The notes beneath the pieces were generated by a model. The model was not told the origin of the DNA. It did not search any database and was given only the letters and a program-made list of their open reading frames with translations. Positions 56,541 through 64,000 of a stretch of 64,000 nucleotides of DNA are shown here, one piece after another. Positions within the stretch are counted from its first letter, which is position 1. Every line of letters begins with the position of its first letter. Origin of the DNA: Rhodocollybia butyracea (lineage: Eukaryota > Basidiomycota > Agaricomycetes > Agaricales > Omphalotaceae); assembly GCA_015501585.1 (NCBI GenBank), contig JADNRY010000020.1, forward strand, positions 415,093-479,092, in the 5' to 3' direction. The position numbers and the translations under genes were made by a program.

Positions 56541-56690
56541 AGGTTAGGTTAGGGTTAGGGGTTTGCGCCGCCGCAGGCGGCTCGCGCGCAGCGCGAAAGT
56601 TAGCAGTTAGGGTTAGGGCTAGGGTTAGGGGTTAGGTGCCGCCGCAGGCGGCTTGCGCGCAGCGCGAAAGTTAGAGGTTAGGGTTGGGGA
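56541..56690. repeat. Interstitial telomere-like repeats with GC palindromes
   Basis: Runs of TTAGGG and close variants (GGTTAGGGTTAGGGGT, GTTAGGGTTAGGGCTAGGG) alternate with a GC-rich cassette (GCCGCCGCAGGCGGC, then GCGCGCAGCGCGAAAGTTAG) that occurs twice, at about 56567-56602 and 56637-56672. TTAGGG is the telomere unit of most filamentous fungi. Confidence 0.85.
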
Positions 56691-56700
56691 TATTTTGATA

Positions 56701-56810
56701 GCGTAAACGAGGCTTTAGCGTGCCTGCCGACGACTTCCCAGCTTGGGGGACCCCCCCCCCCCCCCCCGAAGGGGAGGGGAGGGAAGCGGAGGCAGGCCCG
56801 AAGTTTACGC
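56701..56810. repeat. Foldback with a 17-C run
   Basis: Inverted ends GCGTAAAC (56701) and GTTTACGC (about 56803), with inner TGCCTGCC/GGCAGGC. The centre has C17 (56751-56767) next to a GGGGA-rich tract. It may be a MITE-like foldback or a structured repeat. Confidence 0.55.
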
Positions 56811-57170
56811 ACCTGCGGGATTAATGATTACAATATGATAATTATAAACCTGTCTTGTTATAACAATAAAAAATCATACAAGCTAATACTTACTAATAGC
56901 AAGTAGATAATTATTATATCTGTGTCCTGAGCTCCAGTGCATACTATAGTAAGAAGTCCCTGCCCATTACCTGCCATCTTCGTTGGGTTCCCAGAGGAGC
57001 AGGGCGAGAGCGCACTCTCTGCCAGATTATGCACTGGTATGTGTGGTAGTATCCGTGCAGCAGCAGATAAAATAAGTTGGTATAGTCAAGATAGGTAACA
57101 GAAGGAGTAAGTAAAAACGAGAAACAAGGAAAGAGAAAAGGAAAACCAGAAGGGGAGGACTACTAACCTT

Positions 57171-57452
57171 CCTCATCGTCACCTCTAGGCATCTCTGGAA
57201 GGTCCCCAGTATGTGATGGAACCGTTTAGTATCGTCCACGTACCGGAAGAAGTACTTCAACAATTTGCGTGTGGTAAGGAGGGAAGCAAGGTTCCATTGT
57301 TTCACACTGATATTGTTGCGCAGGCGATTTCTAGCGACTCGATGTGCCAAGTATTGGAAGAGATAGTGGAAGACTGTCTCTGGGTCACGGTGACAGGCTC
57401 TGATGCTGCTGCACAGGCAAATCGGAGAATCGGCGCGTTTGATATTATATAG
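57171..57452 (-). pseudogene. LINE/retroelement C-terminal remnant
   Basis: A minus-strand frame reads SPICLCSSIRACHRDPETVF then HYLFQYLAHRVARNRLRNNI and LLKYFFRYVDDTKRFHHILG. This resembles the end of fungal LINE ORF2 proteins: a Cys/His zinc-like motif followed by a helical tail with F-R-(Y/F)-V-D-D-T-x-R-F. It is only about 90 codons with no RT upstream, so it is a fragment of a family different from the 8 kb and 46 kb LINEs. Confidence 0.5.
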
Positions 57453-58390
57453 GTGCTAGCCTTCTGAAACGGAATATGACTACTTCGAATGACTTTCCAA
57501 TTGCGTCGATAACAAGGACATCCTCAAGGTTGAGAATTTTCAGGATACAAGAGACGGAATCCATGTTTCGACTTCTGAATAAATTTCAAGCCTTCATTCG
57601 ACGCGAACGAGACGTTAGACAGTATGAGGAAGTATAGGATTATAAAAGGTACTCAGGCTGTAGCGCATGTAGCGCCCGTGCCTGCCCGTGCGGGTCTGTG
57701 CCAAATGGTGCGAGTCACTGCAACGGGCGCGGCTGGACTGTTTTTAACCACCATACTATATCACAATCTTCATTTCAGGAAAATACTAAAGCCCGTGCGC
57801 AGTTCCAGATCGACATTCACCATGGCTAGGCTGTCCTCGAAGATTTATAGAACCGCGAACACCGTGGGAGGCAAAAGATCGTCTGAATAACCAGTCTCGA
57901 TTGTTCTTCAAATTTGGAATTTACGCACATCTTTCGGCGATGAGTCAGGCCTTCTGGTGTAAGAATTTGGAAGAATCTGCCTGACGCGCTCATTGCCGAA
58001 CCATGGTCGCTGTTTACAAGTTTCGGACCACGGGAGGGATAGCTCAACACTTACTTATCTATAGTATCAGCTTGGAATCCCGGCATAGAAGTAGTAATAT
58101 AGTCATCACCATCATTTCACTAGGACACACTGTACGACCGCAGTCAGCTGGAAGACCGTAAGTATCGCAACTCAAGATAGGACGTGGCACTCCCCATGAA
58201 CGAGGTACATACTAATCAGTAGTAGTAGATGAGATAGCCATAGACTCTGAGTCAGCGAGAAGTAAGCAGATAAGGGAGGGACTTTATTCCACTACAAGCT
58301 CCAAGGAATGAACGCAAGCTAGCTGCGCTTATCCCAACGTGGAGGTCCGTTGTTATTCGGGGCCCTATTCCTCCGCCCATTTGGGTACCA

Positions 58391-58780
58391 CACTAAGCTT
58401 CTGGATATATATCCATCAGCAAAACGTGGGTGAGCTGGCGCCGTTGTCAGGCACTATACAGCCGTTTCCAGCGGCCCCAGCGCTGTACAGTGCCGGAAAG
58501 CGGCTTCCCGTGCACCCACGTTTTGCTGATGTCCCATATACCAGTGCTTCACACTACCGCAACTTGTAAGTACATATTTTGCTACTAGTCAGGACTTGAA
58601 CTATCATCAGATATATTTATGGGATTATTCCGGTTCCTACACTAATAACGTCTGTGTTCATCGACCTGAAAATAATGTAATTGGGATTAGAGAGGCTCTT
58701 TGTATGCTATGGTGTGGCCATTTCCCTGGCGGGACCATTTAGTACCTGCGCTTCTGTATCCTGGCAGTGGTACTTAGTGT
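58391..58780. mobile_element. MITE-like insertion with internal hairpin
   Basis: Absent from copy 1 of the duplication. The ends show imperfect inverted CACTAAG/CTTAGTG. Inside, 58414-58531 forms a long hairpin: CATCAGCAAAACGTGGGTG against CACCCACGTTTTGCTGATG. No coding sequence. Confidence 0.6.
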
Positions 58781-59775
58781 AAGTTATTGGCAATATCGTT
58801 ACCACTGCAAAATAGCATCCCTTCGGAATTTACAGCCGCCGCCGGTAGATGCACGTCAATAATCATGGAGAATACCTTAATGGATTATTGCAGCCGCAAG
58901 ATATGAGGAGGACTTCCGGTTCCCAAGAACGAGGTGATAGGAGAGGATTAACTGTTTATACATAGACTCTCGGTCAGCAGAGAGACTCCTTCCTTACTTG
59001 CTTTTTTTCCGGGATTTTTTACGCAGCGTTCCTCGTGAAGCTAGACACAAGTTGTTAAGCGACGTATTTGCCAATGCAGGTTTAGAGAACGCATCGGCGA
59101 TAGTACTAGTAACCGTTTGGGTATTACCCTGGTTAAATACTACACTGTGATATCTTGCGCACTAGGCTTGCCGTAGATCGTGTCTTGCCTAAGGTACACA
59201 ACTTCTTATGATATAGCAGTCGACAGCGAGCATCAAATATCAAATCAAATCGGAAATCAGTCCATCCCGAATTCACCAAACCGAGCTTATAGTATAAAAT
59301 CCTCCGTCCCAGCCTGATCAAAACAGGTCCTCGCCATGCTGACGATTTCTACTTGGAAGCAGTGAGAGACATATTCACCAACCTGGAGCCTGAGTAGTAC
59401 ACTGAGTGAATGGTCGGCGCTCGAAAGTTTTACAAGTATGTAGCTCCTAACATTTGACTCTCACAGTTGGCTCTCACGTTCTGTGCGAACGAACAAAGTA
59501 TTCATCCAGTATTTATAGGCCAAATGTGAGTCTACGCATGTGCTTCGTCTCAACAAGATACATATCATTGTATCAGCTCAGTTGCTGTAATACGCTTGGA
59601 CTTAGCCGTCGGCTTGTGATAGGGAAAAGCAACTAAATGAATCGGGAATGGTACCCCGTTCAAATATTCATAACGCGTTTACGAATCTCCTCCGCTTACC
59701 GGGAGGTGCATGGTTCACTAAGAATAGAGGTGACCATACCAGAGGTTAGAACGGGAATACGAGAAGAGTCTCGAG

Positions 59776-59783
59776 TATATAAA
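59776..59783 (+). promoter_or_regulatory. TATA box of glycopeptide copy C
   Basis: TATATAAA about 65 bp before the ATG at 59848, at the same place and in the same CTCGAG context as in gene B. Confidence 0.6.
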
Positions 59784-59847
59784 GTAGCTCATTCAACCCA
59801 AGTTCTTCAGTGAAATCCACATCTCACTTCCATCCCAACTCTTAACC

Positions 59848-60549
59848 ATGCAGTTCATCGCTTCCTTGTTGGCCCTCGCCTCTTTCGTCGCCTTCGCTGC
59901 GGCTGAGAGCCACACCATCACTTTCACCAACAAGTACGTATATATTCGGACTTTGGGCTGAGGTTAATGCATCTGACATATCTGGAATAGCTGTGGCCGG
60001 GGTACGCCTATGCTTATTAGCCAGACGGGCCAGGTCCTCTCAACGGGGGGAAGCTTTACTTCTAACGGCCCATCGTTGGTGCTCTTGCGTATGTCGGGAC
60101 AACCTTCCTATCGTGTCCTCATGCTCACTGACGTCGGCTCAACAGCTACCTTCAGACTGGTGGATGTGGTTTAAACGGCGACTTCTGTACAACGGTTGAA
60201 ACTACGCTCGTGAACCCACCTCGGCGGGAGCTGGTTCCGCTACCGATGTCACTCTGATCCCTGACCATGAGTTCTCTGTCACTTCTGGATTCGGGTAAGA
60301 AAAACGTGTTCTCACTGCTGGGGGACTCGATTGACTTATGGGTTTTCTACTAGCTACTTTAACGGTTGCGACGGCACTGGATTTGACTGCACTAGCGCAA
60401 ACTGCCCGGGAGCTTTCACAGATCCTACTAATGGTCTAATTGTTTCATGCGAGGCCGACAACGTAAGTTTGAAAATATTAGCTTGTCCTCTCTCCTCATG
60501 AGTAATGTATTTTCAACAGGTTGACCTAGCGATCACTTTCTGCGATTGA
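59848..60549 (+). pseudogene. Secreted 'glycopeptide' copy C, frameshifted
   Basis: Copy of gene B with the same five-exon layout: MQFIASLLALASFVAFAAAE, SHTITFTNNCGRGTPMLISQ, and the end VDLAITFCD. In exon 2 one C is missing in AACGGCCC-ATCGTTGG compared with AACGGCCCCATTGTTGG of gene B. After splicing, the shifted frame meets TAA in exon 3 (GTGGTTTAAACGG). A second 1 bp loss lies in the AACCCCACGTCCCC segment (about 60215). Promoter, splice sites and Cys codons are otherwise kept, so the damage is recent. Confidence 0.8.
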
Positions 60550-60994
60550 GTTCTGATGTGCATAGTTCTTGACATTTTCAAGCTACACTGCTTATATAGT
60601 TTTCATCGAGATATGAATAAAAAGTCACCATTTTCCAGTTGTTTTTTTTAGTGTGTTGCCAGAACATGTGATCGCGTTTTTCCATCGGGACTTTCCATTC
60701 CGAATTCCAGCCTCGACTGGCAATACTTGTACCTCCTCACTCTTTTAATTTTGCGTCAGCCTGACAGTCAGAGCGGAAAACAGTAGCTACTGGTGTCTAG
60801 AACGACGCTCGGTAATGTGTCGGGCTGTCTCGAGGCTCGTCACCGCTGAAGCCTTGACTTGCCACGCATGCAGGGCACTAACGACTAATGAGCCTAACTG
60901 CTAAGTATGTCTACGCTGTTACTCAATCGCAGCTCACTCTTCATGATCATCATGGACCTCAAAATTGAATCAATTCGAGGCAGACTCTGTCTCC

Positions 60995-61510
60995 TCGAAT
61001 TCCTTTGCGGTTCTCTTTTCACCGGGTGGGGGGTGGGGGGTAGGGTGGTCGCCACCTACGTTGGACCTGACCTCGCGGGCAAGCTCACCGCTATAGTGGC
61101 CAGGTGCGTAGGCTATTAGTTCCAACCAACGCTGCTGTAGTAATTGTACCTACTGTACAAACCCTCACAACTATGGTATACAGATTGTGGGAACTCCAAG
61201 TCCACATAGCCTGGAGCAAAATGATACAGATCCTTTGAACTAATGCATTTATGTACAGATAATAGGGCCAAATATACGTAGGATACATGGTATACAGGAA
61301 GCTACGTATGTGACTTAGGTGTGGGGTGCATATTATTTTACTGTTTCCTGATGCTACTATAGTCATAGAGGAGGAACTAGCTGACAAGGTTGAAAGAATC
61401 TTGTGAGCCTCAAGTCCCTTGCCTCCTTTTGTTGGCTGAAAATTCTACCCATAATCAGGAATCATCCAGACGAATGCCTGTCGAATCGTGTCGATGCATA
61501 TAAGTATCAT
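60995..61510. other. Intergenic, right of the duplication
   Basis: 516 bp with a G-rich tract near 61026-61045 (GTGGGGGGTGGGGGGTAGGG), possibly G-quadruplex forming. No supported gene. Confidence 0.45.
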
Positions 61511-62427
61511 TCATAGTATGTACCTGGATGGCGGAATGCCCCACTCATTATTTCTGTAGATTCCCAAGTGCGAATATGCATCTGGCTTGAACGAAATCCT
61601 CCTGTCCACCCCAATACTTCTCAAATCCGCCCTCAACTCCATCACTTCATCCTCATTCAGATAATTACCCACATATACTGAAATAACACAACTATGACTC
61701 TGACTGCTCCGGGTTCGAGTATTCCCCGAGTTCAGTGTTCCTCTCCTCGCTGGTTTCATCACCGACACCTTCGCAAAGCCCTTTTTTCTTTGCAGCCAGA
61801 TCAGGCTGACCACCTTGGTCCACAAATTATCTACTTGATCAGGACGAGGAAGATGAGCCATTTCCCAGAAGTGATGTTGTATGCCCTTGCGAGTTCATCA
61901 AGGACTGTAGGACTGAGTCCAGGATGGGGTCTAGACTGGGGGCTGTAGCTGTTAATGCTGCTCTTGAATGATATTTTCATCTCCTCGATCAGTGGCGGAC
62001 GTTGAAGATCGAGGGTGTGCATTCCTCGGTTCACAGCGATCCATTCGACGCGCATATCACTCAAGCCACCCCGGCCAAGGGGATGAACTTCGAAGTGATG
62101 CAACTGGGTTTGTACTCGGACAGGAAGTCATTCATTCTGGCCGTTGCTTTAGCATCATCCGAGTCATCAACATACTCTATAACACATCTGTCGACAGCGA
62201 AGTGAACCGTTGAATCTGAAATGGAGGAGGAATGGACTGTGTCCAATTGCTTTGGCAAAAAAATCACTGAGCTGATGGAAGGAGAGAAGGTACATACGAG
62301 AGCCACTCACTCTTTGATCATGGACACGCAACTGAACAAATTCCTCGGTCAAACTTTCGATACATGCGTCGTTCACGTTTGGATCATGGATATGCAACTG
62401 GCCAAGATCGTCTGATAGGCCGTCCAT
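61511..62427 (-). pseudogene. DUF1917 (BLES03/C11orf68-like) protein, apparently frameshifted
   Basis: The C-terminal half fits the DUF1917/UPF0696 pattern: DELARAYNITSGKWLIF, PDQVDNLWTKVVSLI, KGFAKVSVMKPARRG, SHSCVISVYVGNYLNEDEVM, DLRSIGVDRRISFKPDAYSH and LGIYRNNEWGIPPSRY. The N-terminal part starts MDGLSDDLGQLHIHDPNVND and continues (FAVDRCVIEYVDDSDDAKAT, NDFLSEYKPS) in a frame that breaks at about 62095. There one missing base would join YKPS to LHHFEVHPLGRGG. Intron borders near 62215-62300 do not give a clean frame either. The family is nucleotide-fold-like, of unknown function. This is either a pseudogene or has sequence errors. Confidence 0.6.
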
Positions 62428-62844
62428 ATCTGCATCATTTATACGCAGTCGGCTCTATAATTCCAGGGACAGTAAATAATATTCACGAAATAGTTTGAAA
62501 AGCGCTTTACTTACAACTTGTTCGATTAGTATATCCATACCTAAGCCGTATCGGATGAGATTAGTCTGCCGGTACTAAGTACTAACCACTAGGGAAAATG
62601 TTTACCTATGTTTCTTTACTGCTGTCACGTTTTTTTAGAACAGTATGTTTCCCAATCAGAAGAACGAGGGGAAGGAGGTTGAAACCCGTTTAAGTAATGA
62701 AGTACGCCACAAAAAATTGTGGCGAGGTAAAGGCGTGGAAAAAGACAAACATAGCGAACGGGAACAAAACACAATAAGCACAACAGATATACAAGATTGG
62801 CAGGAATTTTGGATTATGACACCTTAGGAAGTGTAAGATATAGG
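62428..62844. other. Intergenic
   Basis: 417 bp between two minus-strand genes. Nothing recognised. Confidence 0.45.
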
Positions 62845-64000
62845 TTATACGTCTACAAAGACACACCGTTCCCAATCCAGTACATCTCCTTTATCGGTTA
62901 CGCCCTGGATGTAGAACCTCATCTTCCCACTTCCAACTCTCAGAGTTCTACGGCTAGCATTACTAGTACTCTCGCTTTGCGCCAGATTGATATCTCTCTC
63001 GACGACGAACGTATTTCTCATCCCCTCATAACCATACCCACTAGTACCAATCCAAACCGCATTCTCGGCCTTGTCTGGCGTCCCATCTGCCCGGTACTCG
63101 AGGGCGTAAATGTTGGCGTACATTAGCTTCGGAAACCACACATCTGTCGAAGGCTGAGCTGGCCACGCCGCGATGGGGTCTTCTGGAGATGTGATGTGCG
63201 GGGGGACACTGCAGAGAAAGACGCAGACACCTCCCAGGTTAACACTCCTAGAGGGGCCTCAGTTACTGATCTGGTAGCCAATGAATGAAAGTCGGCCCAA
63301 AGCAACGACGGGACATGTGCTGGAATATCGGAGGGCTGGCTGGAGTAGATATTCAATTGACCAAGCAGTAAGGATGTTGCAAACGGCTGCTTCGGGTTCT
63401 TGGGAATGATAGTGATGACTAGGCCAACTGAGGCCAACTGCTGAGCCGGTTCAACAGTGGCGGGAACAGTATATCGAATCTTTAAAGCCATCCATCCGTG
63501 TCCCAAATTCGCGGAGTCTTGGGTCGAAAGAGGTGTAGTTTGAAATTTATGCGCGTTTTGGGACTCAGAAGAGGCCTTCGCCTTGATAGACAGTGCAACA
63601 TCGAGGTCCATGTCCCCGATGCTTGGATGTCTTGCTTATAGACTAAAGTGGCTTCATAGGACCGTCCTGCTGTAGCAGCGACTGACTGCACCGGCATCCA
63701 GACACAACGAAACGCAGCATTCTTAGCCTCAGTCCCAGCAGCTTTCAACACCAGCCTCAATGAACTACCCCATTCCAAGCGTCGTCCATACATATTTGTG
63801 AAGTGGTCTTCGGTAGTTCAAGGCCTTTGGGATTCATTGCCTCCCCCTCCAGAACACCAAAGGTTTTGGCCACACCAGGTCTCCCAGGGAGGTTTGTTTA
63901 TCCACATCCGTCCATCCCTCCAGACGGTGATACATCTCTACACCTTTGACGAACCATCTCGTCCCTACGCCAGGAGAAAATGTCGTATGCAGCGGAAGGA
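62845..64000 (-). pseudogene. Unrecognised gene, partial at the window edge, with frame breaks
   Basis: Minus-strand coding sequence is visible in successive frames: RWFVKGVEMYHRLEGWTDVD (about 63950), RLEWGSSLRLVLKAAGTEAK with VWMPVQSVAATAGRSYEATL (63600-63793), LGHGWMALKIRYTVPATVEP and VPSLLWADFHSLATRSVTEA (63230-63540), then STDVWFPKLMYANIYALEYR and FVVERDINLAQSE to the stop at 62845. Changes of frame fall near 63605 and near a G6 run at about 63213. Introns explain the first only poorly. No motif gives a function; the mix of beta-strand-like segments suggests a globular protein. The 5' end lies beyond the window. Confidence 0.45.

Larger units (their letters stand above)
54727..57170. other. 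Repeat debris between the duplication copies
   Basis: After 54811 the duplication ends. AT-rich tracts with the palindrome CTTGTTATAACAAG (about 54983) and a similar GTTATAACA block at about 56856 flank unclear sequence. Identifiable pieces are listed separately: a LINE tail (56128-56313), telomere-like repeats (56541-56690) and a foldback (56701-56810). No supported gene. Confidence 0.45.
57453..59847. other. Spacer, mostly segmental duplication copy 2
   Basis: 57453-57748 shows nothing recognisable. 57749-59847 matches 42606-44387, including a broken copy of the exon-like stretch at 57780-57890. It contains the insertion at 58391-58780. No complete gene. Confidence 0.5.
57749..60994 (+). 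repeat. Segmental duplication, copy 2
   Basis: Direct copy of 42606-54811 without the transposons found there. It holds the degenerate glycopeptide gene C and the empty sites for the solo LTR (about 60845) and the MITE (about 60900). Identity is visibly high around the gene and lower in spacers. Confidence 0.85.

Noticed and set aside
56541..56690. Idea that the window contains a true chromosome end
   Set aside because: The repeats are few, degenerate and flanked on both sides by several kb of sequence.
1..64000. CRISPR arrays, bacterial operons, riboswitches
   Set aside because: The intron-rich genes and fungal transposons show a eukaryotic nuclear genome. The one regular repeat is coding.

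Overview
The window is nuclear DNA of a filamentous basidiomycete, most probably an agaricomycete. Genes are compact and rich in 50-70 bp GT-AG introns. Families typical of mushroom genomes are present: a BTB pair, an F-box protein, a DUF6534-type membrane protein, secreted thaumatin-like 'glycopeptide' proteins and RMD1. The transposons are also fungal: LTR elements, LINEs and MITEs. No database search was possible, so calls rest on motifs and family knowledge.

Layout. 0.4-7.5 kb: F-box protein, RMD1/DUF155 protein and a DUF6534-like membrane protein, followed by a decayed copy of the RMD1 3' end. 7.97-16.1 kb: a 5'-truncated LINE abutting a 5.9 kb LTR element that has gag and protease but no recognisable reverse transcriptase or integrase. 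16.7-20.9 kb: two divergent BTB paralogues around a DUF2196 plus zinc-finger gene, then a small secreted protein. 21.9-25.3 kb: two tandem epoxide hydrolases, one frameshifted. 26.2-30.1 kb: a SAPS-domain PP6 regulatory subunit. 33.0-33.6 kb: an isolated gene for a secreted precursor of ten identical 11-residue peptides separated by Kex2 sites. 36.1-38.9 kb: an intron-containing tRNA-Ile(AAT), COX11, and a divergent DNAJC8/Spf31-like J protein.

41.5-61 kb is dominated by duplication and transposons. Three related glycopeptide genes lie in direct orientation. The second and third sit in copies of a segmental duplication (about 42.6-54.8 kb and 57.7-61.0 kb). Copy 1 has since received a solo LTR and a TAA-flanked MITE that itself contains an internally rearranged 8 kb LINE. 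Copy 2 keeps the matching empty sites. Between the copies lie interstitial telomere-like repeats and LINE debris. The last 2.5 kb holds a DUF1917 gene and an unrecognised gene, both apparently frameshifted.

The strongest candidate for an undescribed system is the peptide precursor at 33.0-33.6 kb. Its peptide is identical at protein level in all ten copies although the DNA units differ at many synonymous sites.
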